A DNA stretch of 64,000 nt from Sophora flavescens (taxonomy: Eukaryota > Streptophyta > Magnoliopsida > Fabales > Fabaceae). Positions within the stretch are counted from its first letter, which is position 1; each line of letters opens with the position of its first letter. A program made the position numbers and the translations under genes. Below, piece after piece: positions 32,694 through 44,686 of the stretch. The stretch lies in contig CM061062.1 of the NCBI GenBank assembly GCA_030762895.1, positions 6,785,293 to 6,849,292 on the forward strand, read 5' to 3'. The notes beneath the pieces are model-generated. The model saw only the letters and a list, made by a program, of their open reading frames with translations. It did no database searches and was not told where the DNA came from.

Positions 32694-33451
32694 ATACAGA
32701 CTTTTGCTTTTGAAAGAATGAAAGAATAAGAGCTTGCCTTCTCAAGAATTGTATTGGCAGAAGTTAGGCTAGCAAAAAGTTGTTCTTCAGTATCTGAGGT
32801 CTTCTACTTATATAGTGACCTTCTTCTTCTCTTGTAATTCTTCAATGGTTACTTTGAATAATCACGTTTAGAGATATCATTAAATGCATGATATCCATTG
32901 AGACTGATAGCTTGATTTTGGCAAGTTGAAAAGTATCCTTGGTTATCAGAGAATCACAAAATGGAGGCTCACTGTTCTGAGCAGTTGTACCTTTAAAGCT
33001 TTCTTTCCTCCTTTGTGTATAACACTGCTTTTGTTCAGCAATAAAGATGTCATCGTACATATCGTTTTGCAATTCCAATTGTACTAAGAGGCTTGGTAAG
33101 AAAGGAATACTTGTAGCCTGAAGAGGTGTTGAATACTTGTTGTGTAATCTATTTGGAGAAATAGTGGAAAAATCCTTCAAGTCGAAGGAACTGAACGTAG
33201 GTCTTTGTTGGAAGAGAGTGAACCAGGATAAAATCTTGTGTGAATTTTCTATCCATAAACTCTTCAGTTTTTATTTGCTTATACTAACTGTGGGGTTTTG
33301 ATATTGCTTTTGTTAATCTTTTAAAAGGGATTTCTTGTGTGCTTAATCTTTTTTTCTTCTGCTTGTGAAAAAGTTATTCAAAAGTGTTTTTGCGAAAATA
33401 ATTAACAAACACAATTCAACCCCCTTCTTGTGTTTGCCTGTGCCAACTTCA
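32667..33451 (+). repeat. Partial 5' LTR of the Sirevirus-like element
   Basis: Ends CTGTGCCAACTTCA two bases before the primer site. Its first part is missing, cut at the junction with B'. The CTGAAGAGG..GAATACTTGT unit near 33117 also occurs, in three copies, in the LTR at 36966-38598. Confidence 0.7.
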
Positions 33452-33453
33452 GT

Positions 33454-33465
33454 TGGTATCAGAGC
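33454..33465 (+). other. Primer-binding site, tRNA-iMet type
   Basis: TGGTATCAGAGC, the standard site of plant Ty1/copia elements, complementary to the 3' end of initiator tRNA-Met, two bases after the LTR. Confidence 0.9.
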
Positions 33466-33514
33466 TCAACCTTGACAGGGTTGAGCATCTAACAAGTGCT
33501 TAGGCAGTACAGCT

Positions 33515-34918
33515 ATCAACAGACCTCCTCTATTCAATGGAACTGATTATGATTATTGGAAAAAGAGGATGATGGCATTCTTGGATGCACATAATGCTGA
33601 CATCTGGGAACTAATTGAAAATGGCTACACTAAGCCAAGGAGTGAAGCTGGAGCTGCAGTGCCTAGAGCTGAATGGACTCAAGAGCAGAAAAGCCAACAT
33701 CAACTAAACTTGAAAGCTAAGCACTATCTCATGTGTGCTATCACCATATCTGAGCATTACAAGGTTCATAGCTGCAATACAGCTAAAGAAATTTGGGATA
33801 AGTGAAGGAATCAAAGATAAGCATGCTGGTTCACCAGTACGAGCTATTCAAAATGGCTGATCATGAAACCATAGACCAGATGTTTGGAAGATTCCAAACT
33901 ATCACCAACAGTCTCAGGTCTCTTGGAAAGGTCTATGAAAATAGAGATCATGTGAGAAAATTTTTGAGAAGTCTCTCAAAGCTGTGGAGACCTAAGGTAA
34001 CTGCTATCTAGAAAGCAAAGAATCTGAATACTCTTTCTCTGGAAGAGCTTCTGGGGTCATTAAAAGTTCATGAACTTGAACTCAATGAAGAGGAAAACTC
34101 CAGAAAAGGAAAGTCCATTGCCTTAAAGGCCAAGAAAGCTAGTTCCTCAAAGATGCTTAAAGTTGCTAAGTCTTCAGATGAAGCTGATTCATCAAATAAT
34201 GAAGATGACTCAGATGAGGATGAACTATCTTTCATCTCCAGAAAAATACAACACATATGGAGAAAGAAAGGTGGATTCAGAAGGAAGCAGCTCAACAAAA
34301 AATTCTCCAAGGAGAAGTCAGATTCCAAGGAGAAAGGTCCACCCTTGTGCTTTGAATGTAAGAAACCAGGGCACTTCAAAACTGATTGCCCAGAGCTGAA
34401 GGAGAAAAAGAAATTCTTCAAAAAGAAGAAAGGCTTGATGGCTACTTGGGAGGATCTTGACCTGTCTTCTTCAGATGAAGAAGATAAAGCAAGAGACGAA
34501 GCAAACATTTGCTTCATGGCTGACACTGTATCAGAAAGTGAATTCACTGATGCTAAGGTAATAGAATCTGATCCATCCACTCTTCAAACTGATTTTGATG
34601 AATTGCTACATGAATCAGGCTACTTGTGAGGATCTTGACCTGTCTTCTTCAGATGAAGAAGATGAAGCAGGAGAAGAAGCAAACATTTGCTTTATGGCTG
34701 ACACTGGATTAGAAAGTGAATTCATTGATGCTGAGGTAATAGAATCTGATCCATCCACTCTTCAAACTGTTTTTGATGAATTGCTGCATGAATCATGCAT
34801 ACTATCTAAAGAGTATACGAGTCTAAAAAAGAAGTTTATTAAACTTTCTAGAGACTATGATAAGGTCTGCACAGTAAATCAAAACCCATTTCTAGCTCTT
34901 GTGAAGTTGAAAAACTGA
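33515..34918 (+). pseudogene. Sirevirus-like gag, frameshifted
   Basis: It starts in the RPPLFNGTDYDYWKKRM block and continues through LVHQYELFKM, FGRFQTITNSLRSLGK and an acidic serine-rich stretch. A zinc knuckle C-x2-C-x4-H-x4-C (CFECKKPGHFKTDC) lies near 34351. A stop at 33803 and one at 34009 break the frame. A 178-bp tandem duplication (34450-34627 and 34628-34805) repeats the EDLDLSSSDEED..ANICFMAD segment; 178 is not a multiple of three, so it adds a frameshift. Confidence 0.8.
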
Positions 34919-35071
34919 AACAAGATGTGACATACTTGATAGACTCTGTCAAAAATGGTTGGTAGCTAAGATAAATTAAATCTTATATTAAGATATTCTA
35001 GATCACCACATGACAAATCTGGCATTGGTTATGATAAAGAGAAGCAAGATGCATATCTGAATAAACCAAAA

Positions 35072-36635
35072 GTGCATACACAATATAAGGCTTTTAAAGC
35101 CCGTCCACAACATACTAAGTCAAAACCAAGCCCTTCCAATACTTACTGCAAAGTATGTGGAAAATGTCGGCATGTGTCATCTAAATGCATACATAACAAG
35201 CATGCAAAGCATTCACGACCTATGATCACTAACAAGAAAAGACCCAAGTCAATTTGGGTACCTAAAGATAAGATAATCCCTGTTGCAGATCTGCTTAACA
35301 ACAGGAAAGAAACAGAAGTCCTGGTACTTGGACAGTGGATGCTCATGACACATGACAGGAGAAAGGTATATGTTCCAAGACCTTAGACCGAAAGATGGTG
35401 GCTGGGTCACATTTGCAGGAAATCAAAAAGGAAAGATCGTTGGTATTGGTAAAATTGGTAAACTTCCTTTTCCCTCCATTGATAATGTTCTGTTAGTAAA
35501 TGGTCTTAAACACAATCTGCTTAGCATTAGTCAATTATGTGATAGTGGGTTTGCTGTTTCATTTAATAAGAAAATGTGTATTGTCAAGAAAGCTAATGGA
35601 TCACTCTTATTCACTGCTTAGAGGCAAAACAATCTGTATAAGATTGACTTAGAGGACCTCTCAAATCAAAGGGTGTCATGTCTAGTGTCCATTGAGGATG
35701 AACGATGGATTTGGCACAAAAGTTTGGGTCATGCAAGTTTGAGATTAATCTCAAAACTGAAAAAGCATAACCTTGTAAGAGGACTACCAAACCGTAGTTT
35801 CAAATCTGATGCTCTCTGTGATGCATGTCAGAAGGAAAAACAAGTCAAAGGTTCCTTTGAATCTAAGAATGTTGTTAGTACCAACAGACTACTAGAGTTG
35901 CTACACCTTGATCTCTTTGGTCCAACAAGGACCGCCTCTGTCAGTGGAAAGAAATATGGTCTCGTCATAGTAGACGACTACACTAGATGGACATGGGTTA
36001 TGTTCCTTGCTCACAAGGATGAGTCATTCAAGGTCTTTTATGTATTATGCAAATGTGTACAGAATGAAAAAGGCATGTGTATAGCTTCAATTAGAAGTGA
36101 CCATGGGGGAGAATTTGTCAATGAGCTATTCCATGACTTTTGTGAAGAAAGTGGTATTCAACACAACTTCTCAATACCAAGAACACCACAGCAAAATGGT
36201 GTGGTAGAGAGAAAGAACAGATCTCTTCAAGAGATGGCTAGGACTATGCTCAATGACAATTATATCCCTAAGCACTTCTGGGCTGAAGCTGTGAACACTG
36301 CCTGCTACATTCAGAACAGAATATACATTAGACCTATTCTGAATAAGACTCCCTATGAATTGTGGAAAGGTAGAAAACCCAACATTTCATACTTCCACCT
36401 CTTCGGATGTAAATGTTATATTTTGAATACAAAAGATCAACTTAGTAAATTTGATGCTAAAGTAGATAATGGAATCCTTCTAGGATTTTCTGAAACTTCA
36501 AAAGGCTTTAGAGTTTATAATTCTAGAACTTTAGTTGTAGAAGAATGTATTCATGTGAAATTTGATGACAAACAGCCTGATAAGGATCTATCAGAGCTAG
36601 ATGAAGCTTTTGCGGATCTTGATCTAAACATTTGA
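35072..36635 (+). pseudogene. Sirevirus-like protease and integrase region
   Basis: A second zinc-finger-like motif near 35147 (CKVCGKCRHVSSKC) precedes the protease. LDSGCS near 35330 and HMTGE just after lie in different frames, so a frameshift cuts the active-site region. GAG-pre-integrase shows WHKSLGHASLRLISKL near 35710. The integrase core (35900-36300) has LDLFGP, VDDYTRWTWV, IRSDHGGEF and TPQQNGVVERKNR, so D, D and E are all visible. The C-terminal part ends in ELWKGRKPNISYFHLFGCKCY and a short tail. Confidence 0.85.
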
Positions 36636-36789
36636 GGAGAGAAACCTGAAATCAAGACTGATATCCAAGTAGACGACACTTCTCAACAACAACCTGAAAC
36701 TTCTACATCTCAACAGGAAAATGCTCAGAAATCTTGATATTTCACAAATTACCATCCTCAAGATCAAATCATTGGTGACTCCAATGACA

Positions 36790-36965
36790 AGCTAAGAACT
36801 AGGTCAACTTTCAGAGAACAAAGTGATTCCGCTCTTGTCTCTGAATGTGAACCAAAGTCAGTGGACGAAGCTCTACTGGACGAGGGATGGATTCTTGCTA
36901 TGCAAGAAGAGCTAAATCAGTTAGAAATAGAATATACATTAGGGCACTGGTTATGGAAACTAAAA
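36790..36965 (+). pseudogene. N-terminal fragment of Sirevirus-like reverse transcriptase
   Basis: Contains KSVDEALLDEGWILAMQEELNQLE, the start of the reverse-transcriptase domain, then loses similarity. The usual VW..KWVFRNK part is gone, so the LTR insertion came with a deletion of roughly 150-200 bp. Confidence 0.75.
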
Positions 36966-38598
36966 TGTCTGATGTGCATTTCCCTAAGTTTTGATGAGAA
37001 CTAAACATTGGTTAATGATTTAATTAACCTTCATATTGGTTGCTGACCTGTCTATCTAGTGTGCAGATTAAATAATAGAATCATCCGTCCAATGCAAGTG
37101 ATAGAATATCACGTCCAATGCAAGTGATAGAAGCTCACGTCCAACAGTGTAGTGATTGAAGCGCACGTCCAACATAAGTGATAAAAGCGGGCGTCCAATA
37201 AAGTGATAAAAGCCAGCATCCACTAAAGTGATGAAAGCCAGTGTCTACTAAAATAAAAGCCAGCGTCCACTAAAGTAAAAGCCAGCGTCCACTAAAGTGA
37301 TAGAAGCGCCCGTCTACTGAAGCGATAGAAGCGCTCGTCTACTGAAGTGATAGAAGTGCTCGTCCACTAAGGTAACAGAAGCGCTCGTCCACACAAGTCT
37401 TTGGACTTACTGAGTCCTTAACATGGAGCTCGTCTACTAGGTTACGTTCAACCAGTTAAAGGAGTATCCGTCCAAAGGCATAGCATTTGGAGCTCGTCTA
37501 CTAGCCTGAATGTAAAATCTTAAATGGCTAGATGGACGCAGCTATTTTCAAGATGGACGCGCTTATCCTATGAATGTGAATTCTCTTAGAATTATTGGAA
37601 TCTTATTTCAAGAACCAGAATCAAGAAAAGTCAGAAGTTACTCTCTCAAGCAACCTCGGATATCAGAACCAAAGTCCAGTTAAAGAATGCTTCCAACATG
37701 CTTTATCCCCTAGTACCTATGGTCCTTACACGAAAAGGGAATTGTACTCAGCAAAGTACAAAAAGCTTTCTGCACAACTCTGATATGGCTGTATCACGAT
37801 GCATAAAGCCATGGTCCTTCATGTTAGAATACAACCAACATTCCTATTGCATTAATGGCTGCCCAGAACGACTCTATTGCATTTAATGAAGTTCTGGTTG
37901 AAGCCAACATCTGAGGGAATGTCTCTAACGGATCCTAAATGCTTGAAGACCATAAATACAGAAGTCATTGAAGATGAAGAACAGAGAAGAGAGAATACAC
38001 ATAGCATCAAAGAGCTATTACTCTGCACATTAATATCTTCATTCTTTCATTCGGTATTCTTCAATCATTTGAAGTTATTATGCAGACTTTCCTAAGCTTT
38101 ACATTTAAACTGAGTGTTAGTGAAAGATCTGTCTGTGAGAAGTTGTATTTATTACAAACCAAATCTCTCAAACAAACCTGAGTGAGCCTTAAGAGGCTAA
38201 GTGTGCAAAGAATACTTGTCTTGAGCCTGAAGAGGCTAGGTGTGCAAAGAATACTTGTCTTGGAGCCTGAAGAGGCTAGGTGTGCAAACAATACTTGAGT
38301 CTGTAACCTGATCAGTTATGGTGGATAAATCTTGGTGCTGCCAAGGACTGGACGTAGCTCTTTGCTTTGAAGAGTAAACCAGGATAAATAACCGTGTCAA
38401 TCTCTTTTTCCTTAAACTCTTTAGTTGCTTTAGTTTTCTTACGTCTATCAAGTGGTGTGTTTGCCAATAGTCACCCGTCTATCCTGTATCCTTCCACTCG
38501 TCCAAACCTAGCTTCTGTTTTCGAAAAGATTTCAACTTTGCTTAAATTCTGATAAACACAATTCAACCCCCTTCTCATGTTTATAGTTGTCTATTTCA
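36966..38598 (+). repeat. Solo Sirevirus-type LTR inside the reverse transcriptase
   Basis: Begins TGTCTGATGTGCATTTCCCT (shared with 19476) and ends near CTCATGTTTATAGTTGTCTATTTCA. It contains a degenerate 25-27-bp array (37078-37400, GTCCACTAAAGTGATAGAAG type) and a 43-bp repeat (38182-38300, GCCTGAAGAGGCTAGGTGTG, three units). The AATTCAACCCCCTTCT block near the end matches the 5' LTR end at 33410. No target duplication is visible, so it probably arose by recombination rather than clean insertion. Confidence 0.65.
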
Positions 38599-38599
38599 T

Positions 38600-39897
38600 A
38601 GACTACACTGAAACTTTTGCACCTGTTGCTAGGCTAGAAGCTATTAGAATATTACTTTCATTTGTTGTACATCATAATATTATGCTTTTTCAAATGGATG
38701 TTAAAAAGTGCCTTCTTAAATGGGTTTATTAATGAAGAAGTATATGTCATGCAACCTCCAGGGTTTGAAAATACAAATCACCCTGAACATGTTTATAAGC
38801 TTAAGAAAGCAATGTATGGACTTAAGCAAGCTCCTAGAGCTTGGTATGATAGGTTAAGTACGTTTCTAATGGAAAATCGTTTTAACAGAGGAAAAGTAGA
38901 CACAACTCTATTTAAAAAGTCTATTAAGTCAGATTTCATTATAGTACAGATTTATGTTAATGAAATCATTTTTGGTGCTACTAATGAATCTCTGTGCAAG
39001 GAATTCTCTAGGTTAATGCAGAAAGAATTTGAAATGAGCATGATGGGAGAACTCAAATTCTTCCTTGGACTTCTTGTCAAACAGTCTATGGATGAGATGT
39101 ACATCCATCAGACTAAATATACAAAGGAACTTCTAAAGAAGTTTAAGATGGATGATTACAAACCGATGGATACCCCTATGCATCCCACTTCAATACTGAA
39201 AAAAGATGATAAAGAGAAAAAGGTAGACCAAAAGGTATATAGAGGTATGATAGGATCTCTTTTATATCTGACTGCGTCTAGGCCCGATATAATGTTCAGT
39301 GTTTGCTTATGTGCTCGTTTTCAATCTGATCCTAGAGAGTCCCATCTCTCAACAGTTAAAATAATATTTAGATATTTAAAAGGTACTACTAATCTGGGTT
39401 TGTGCTTTCAGAAAAATGATGATTACAGATTAGTTGGCTTTTGTGATGCTGACTATGCTGGAGATAGAATTGAAAGAAAAAGCACCAGTGGAGGATGTCA
39501 CTTCATTGGAGCTAACCTAGTATCATGGTCAAGCAAAAGGCAAAGTACCATTTCTGTATCAACTGCTGAAGCAGAATACATATCAGCTGCAAGCTGCTGC
39601 TCACAACTTCTATGGATCAAACACCAATTGGAGGGCTACAATGTATTTGAAAGTAGTATTCCACTTATGTGTGACAATACTGCTGCAATCAATTTATCTA
39701 AGAATCCAATATTGCATTCTAGAGCTAAGCATATAGAAATCAAACATCATTTTATTAGGGATTATGTGCAAAAAGGTGTGTTTGATGTTCAATTTGTAGA
39801 TACTGACCACCAATGGGAAGATATCTTCACTAAACCTCTTACTGATGACAGATTTATCTTTATAAGAAAGCATTTGAATATGTTGTATGTGGATTGA
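38600..39897 (+). pseudogene. Sirevirus-like reverse transcriptase (C-terminal part) and RNase H
   Basis: Resumes at DYTETFAPVARLEAIRILLS, with a frameshift near 38700, then YGLKQAPRAWYDRL. The catalytic YVDD is changed to YVNE (near 38955), which removes both aspartates. RNase H follows with FCDADYAGDRIERKSTSG, SWSSKRQSTISVSTAEAEY and CDNTAAINLSKNP..RAKHIEIKHHF, and ends at TGA 39895-39897. Apart from the YVDD change this segment has a long intact frame of more than 390 codons. Confidence 0.88.
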
Positions 39898-40069
39898 GCT
39901 AGTATAATTATTGTTAAATTGATCGTCCATTGCATGCTCTCTCTGCACGTCCAGAGCAACTGGATTCTACGTGTCCACTACCTATGTCCTTGCACGTCCA
40001 CTCTTAGCCTTGTGTGGACTCATCTTTGAACACATTTATTGCTTATATTAATTTGTCCTTGAACACTTT

Positions 40070-40078
40070 TATATAAAA
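40070..40078 (+). promoter_or_regulatory. Candidate TATA box before the extra 3' ORF
   Basis: TATATAAAA lies 258 bp before the ATG at 40336, followed by a C/T-rich leader (40240-40330). The 39898-40069 stretch has four CGTCCA motifs. No transcript evidence. Confidence 0.4.
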
Positions 40079-40335
40079 ACTCTTATGTTTCCTTGCTGAG
40101 TCAGCAACTCTCATCAATCCCATCAAGACCTTTTTATGGTCCCAAGTTACCAACGCCGTTTTATCATTATGACATGTCATATCAAAAGTTTTTTTAAAAC
40201 CTTTTGATATTCAAGATCCTTTTAAAAGAAACCTTTCCCTCTGAGAAAGACTTTACGCTTTCATAATCTCTCGAGCTATCTCTATCTCTTTACCTCTCTC
40301 TGCACTCAAAACCCTAAGCTCTTTGATCTTCTACA

Positions 40336-43173
40336 ATGGCATCTTCAATCTTCAACGTGGACAAACTCAACCTAGCTATAGAGCACCATTTCAATTTTAA
40401 TGTGCTAAAAGACTACAATCTTGACATAAGCAAATATGTCAATGCTGCTGGCTGGGAAGGACTCTTCGCAGAGAAAGTCTCTGTTTTCCCAAATCTTGTC
40501 AGGGATTTTTGGAGAAACATCCAACTGATTTCTACTCAACCGTATTAAGAAGGAAGATTACAGTCTCAGAAAAGACTATTGCTGAAGCAATCATCTGTGC
40601 TCAGGAAGGACTAGTTTTCACTGAGTCTTGGTAAGAAGACTTGGGCGGTTCTGAGACACTAGAAGTCTATCTCATGAAGGAGGACACGGTCAGGACTCAC
40701 TCGTGGAAGGCTGTTGAGATGAAGGATATCGTTCGAATCCTTCACCAGCTTCTCAACAAAGTGGTGCTTCACAAGGTTGGGTCAAAGGACAACCTTTCAT
40801 CTCTTCACAAGTTCTGTCTCTACCATCTTCTCACAGAGACAAGAATCAATCTTCCAAGAATCCTTTATGGAAGATTCAGAGATGCAGTGATGAACAAGAA
40901 AAGACTCTCTGTACTCCCCTTCTGCCACCTTCTCTCGAAGATCTTCAGGACTCAAGGAGTATATGAGTTTCTTGCTGCCAAGACTCCTGAGGAGCAAGCA
41001 AGGTTACTGCCTGAGAAGCCAATGTCTGCTTTAGACTTTGGAAAGATGAATATAGCCAACATGAACCTCAGCACGTATGTTGTTGCTGCAATGGCTAAGA
41101 CTGAGGAATTATTGGTGGCTAAAGAAGAGATGATCGAACAGAATAATGCTCAAATCCTAGGGGTTAGAAGGGTAACCAGGCAAAAGACAACTGCTACAAG
41201 AAAGCCTGCCCCCAAAAGACCAGCAAGTGGAATTGCTATTAGGGAGCCTTCTGATGCCCCTGCTGCAAAGAGGCCAAGGAAAATATCCTCTCTCATAATG
41301 AAGATGAGGAAGCTGATGAGGATAGCATCCCTATCAGCTCTATCCTAAAGAAGCAGAAGACCTCTGATGCTGCTGCTGAGGCCGTTGTGCCTGATCCTTC
41401 AATTGTACCAACCAAACCTCCTAAGGTAACTATCTCTGCTAATGATCCTGTTCAATTAGCAGTAGATGACCTTGTATCTAGTTCAGAAGCTAGGTTAGAT
41501 GATATATCTATCCCCTCTCCAAATGATGTATATATTCCCCCACCTCTCTCACCTCAACCAACACAAATAACCACCTCACAAGCCGATGATCCATGGTTAA
41601 ATCAACCAGATGAAGGCATTTCCCCTGGTGCACCTTTCCCCAAGCCTTTGAGAACTCTATTTCCTCCCCTCATCCCAACTTCCATCCTTTACAATGGCAA
41701 ATCTGAGGACTGGGCCAAAGTAAAAAGAGAATGGAAAATTCTGTTTCACTCTCACCAATTTGAACCAGAACTCGTCCTAAACAGATGGTATCCTCTACCT
41801 GAATATGAGGAAGAAGTTAGCCAATCTGTTGAACCCCTCTACCTACCTCACCCAGAGTGTCAACTAATCAAAACCGTACCTTATCAAATGTACAATAATT
41901 TAGGGCCTTTAGTCACCCACCTATCTTTAGCCAAATTCCCCCCCCCCCCCCCCCCCCAAGAAAATTTATCCAAATCTTGTCAAAACTCCTCCATTCATTC
42001 CAATTACTGATGGAGTTGAGAGACACATTATACCCGTCTGGCAGACCGACCCCAAGAGGAAGAACCTTCCTACTCTTCCTGAGAGGAGAGCTAGATCATC
42101 TAAGCATGTCCCCATGATCATGCCAAGGGACATAAAATGGATGTCCTTTGAGCATCCCAGAATCTATGGGAGGGCTGCTGATTTGTTCATGGATCAACTC
42201 TGCTATGATATGCTGAAATGGGAGTTCAGCCAACTCAGAGCTGATAGGGCTGCAAATTTTGTTCCTCCATCCTGGCTAAGGCATAAGGAAACAACCAGGA
42301 TTGGAATCAAGCCTTACAGAATCTGTCCGAGATTGCCAATGCTGGATCTCAACAAGGACAAGGACTTGAAGCACAGAAGGTTCAAGGGAGTGATGCCTGA
42401 AGCTGAATCAGTATTGCTTGACCTTAATCAAGAAACTTTTAATTGCAGAATGAAGGATTTCCTTCTAAATAAGGAATCCATTGAATTAATCGATGAGCAC
42501 AAAGATGCTGATTTTTGGAAGTCACATCTAATTCACTACACCACAGAGGCATATTCCTCTGGTTTATCTGATGAAGAAAAGGAAGACATTCCCAAGGTCA
42601 GAGGGAAGTGTGGACTCTCACACTTTAGGTACATGACATACAAAGACCTCTAGGGGCTTCCAATCAATAGCAGGAATGTGGAGTTTGTTTATCCTATTAA
42701 ATGGGCAAAGGAAATCAAAGCTAAACCCAAACCTACTCCAAAGCCTATCTCAGATGACCTTGTTGCTGAAGCAAATGGACAAATTGTCATTGCTTATATT
42801 TTGGAAGACACTGCTGAATCGTGTCATCAACAGAGCTCCTCCGAAAGACAATCTTCTCAACCTCTGGCATTAGTTGTAGTGCACCCTAAAGATCAGTCAG
42901 GAACTTTGAACTCTTCAAGAATCTGTAGAAAGCTCAAAGACTCTGCCATCAAATATTGAAGAAGTTCTTGGAAAGCTGGTTGATGAAAGGGTTACCAAAT
43001 TAGTAGAAGAAAAGGTTGACAAAATAGCTGAGAAGATCAAGGAGGATGTTCATCAGCAGGTTCAAACCTCAATGGCTCCAACCTTAGACGTTGTGAATAA
43101 AATGCTTGAATTTCTTATGGATTTCAAGAAGAGTCAAACTCAGAGTCCTCCTCCACCACCTCCATCTGCTTAG
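40336..43173 (+). pseudogene. Extra 3' (env-like) ORF of the Sirevirus-like element, broken
   Basis: ATG 40336 opens a 70-codon frame (MASSIFNVDKLNLAIEHHFN..). Frameshifts then lead through 40641-41348, 41387-42010 and 42114-42653 to a last segment ending TAG at 43171. Visible parts: a region resembling the plant transposon protein domain (GRFRDAVMNKKRLSVLPFCHLLSKIF), basic ARKP-type stretches near 41200, a proline-rich stretch interrupted by a run of 20 C at 41938-41957, a coiled-coil-like helix with LVDERVTKLVEEKVDKIAEK near 42985, and a PPPPPPSA end. Position and architecture match the envelope-like ORF of SIRE1. I see no clear membrane span, so an envelope function is not supported here. 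Confidence 0.65.
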
Positions 43174-43238
43174 CCTTCACTTTTGTTTTCTTTTTATTGT
43201 GCTGACAATGATGGTCCACTCCCTGTTTACCTTTTTGG

Positions 43239-43264
43239 CTGATGACAAAAAGGGGGAGAAAGGA
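43239..43264 (+). other. Polypurine tract of the Sirevirus-like element
   Basis: GATGACAAAAAGGGGGAGAAAGG follows the end of the 3' ORF, the usual plus-strand primer of plant copia elements. No recognisable 3' LTR follows, only minisatellite sequence. Confidence 0.65.
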
Positions 43265-43389
43265 AAAGAAAGACAATTATATATAATATATATCTTTTGA
43301 AAAGTTCTTATATGATTGCTTATTCTCTTCTACTTGATAATTTGATCTGCTTTACTGATGTTTAAATTATCTGATATTTTCGAGCTTTA

Positions 43390-44415
43390 AGGCACGCTGC
43401 ATATTTACTCTCCAGTTGGACGAGGGGGTTCCGTCAACTGCAATTTTATGTTCGAGCTCTGAGGTTCACTACAATTTTATCTTCGAGCTCTGAGGCTCAC
43501 TGCAATTTTATCTTCGAGCTCTAAGGTTCACTGAATTTTATTTTCGAGCTCTGAGGCTCACATCAATTTTATTTTTGAGCTCAGAGGCTCACTCCATGTT
43601 TATTTTCAAGCTCTGAGGCTCACTGCAATTTTAGTTTGGAACTGTAAGGCTCACTGCATATTTACTCTCCTGTTGGACGAGGGGATTCCGTCCACTGCAA
43701 TTTTATTTTCGAGCTCTGAGGCTCACTGCAATTTTATTTTCGAGCTCTGAGGCTCACTGCATGTTTATTTTCGAGCTTTGAGGCTCACTGCAATTTTATT
43801 TTCGAGCTCCGAGGCTCGCTGCATATTTACTCTCCTGTTGGCCGAGGGGGTTCCGTCCACTGCAATTTTATTTTCGAGCTCTGAGGCTCACTGCAATTTT
43901 ATTTTCGAGCTCTGTTTTCGAGCTATGAGGCACAATGCATTTTTATTTTGGAGCTCTGAGGCTCACTGCAACTTTATTTTCGAGCCGAGGCTCACTGCAT
44001 GTTTATTTTCGAGCCCTGAGGCTCACTGCATGTTTATTTTCGAGCCATGAGGCTCACTGCATGTTTATTTTAGAGCACTAAGGCTCACTGCAATTTTATT
44101 TTTGAGCTCTAAGGCTCACTGCATATTTACTCTCCTGTTGGACGAGGGGGTTCCATCCACTGCAATTTTATCTTCGAGCTCTGAGACTCACTGCATTTTT
44201 ATTTTCGAGCTCTGAGGCTCACTACAATTTTATTTTCGAGCTCTTAGGCTCACTGCAATTTTATTTTCGAGCTCTCAGGCTCACCGCATGTTTATTTTCG
44301 AGCTCTGAGGCTCACGGCAATTTAATTTTCGAGCTCTAAGGCTCGCTGCATATTTACTCTCCTGTTGGACGAGGGGGTTCCGTCCACTGCAATTTTGTTT
44401 TCAAACTGTAAGGTT
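43390..44415 (+). repeat. 31-bp minisatellite array with interspersed 41-bp units
   Basis: About 30 units built on TTTTATTTTCGAGCTCTGAG plus GCTCACTGCAA. Five longer units carry GTTGGACGAGGGGGTTCCGTCCA near 43416, 43672, 43837, 44133 and 44365, giving an irregular higher-order pattern. The core TCGAGCTC(T)GAGGCTCA contains SacI-like GAGCTC palindromes. There is no coding function. Confidence 0.9.
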
Positions 44416-44686
44416 TTCTTCGGAGCTCCTCATGTTTTTTTTGGACAAAATATGTGTTCATTTTCTTTACTTGTTCATTACTACAATACATGAAGAGTCA
44501 CGACTAATCATGTCTTCTAGTATGCAACAAGTAAAGAGGGGCAACTGTGAACACCCATTTTTGTCCGTCTTCATTTTATTCTAATTTTTTATGTTATTAT
44601 GTTTCATGGAGACTAAAAATAATAGTGGAGAGAGAAAGAAGGAAAAGAAAATAATGAAGAAAGGAGGGGGCTCATAGCTAATTTGT
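44416..44686. other. Spacer between the two arrays
   Basis: Contains TGTGAACACCCATTTTTGTCCG at 44546, which resembles the start of a gypsy LTR, so the second array may lie inside that LTR. No gene is seen. Confidence 0.4.

Larger units (their letters stand above)
32667..43260 (+). mobile_element. Sirevirus (SIRE1/Maximus-like) Ty1/copia element, decayed
   Basis: In order: partial 5' LTR (32667-33451), tRNA-iMet primer site, gag with CCHC knuckle, protease, integrase, reverse transcriptase and RNase H. Then comes an extra 3' ORF region with coiled coil and proline-rich end, and a purine tract at 43247-43264. The order and the extra ORF are those of Sireviruses. Many frame breaks, an LTR inside reverse transcriptase and the absence of a 3' LTR make it dead. 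Confidence 0.82.

Noticed and set aside
40336..43173. True viral envelope gene
   Set aside because: No convincing signal peptide, membrane span or cleavage site is visible. Only position and coiled-coil/proline-rich character agree with the SIRE1 envelope-like ORF.
43778..44050. 90-codon frame in the 31-bp array
   Set aside because: Pure repeat translation (FSSSEAHC-type units), not a gene.
43390..44415. Possible CRISPR-like array
   Set aside because: Units are contiguous and degenerate, without unique spacers, in a plant nuclear context. It is a minisatellite.
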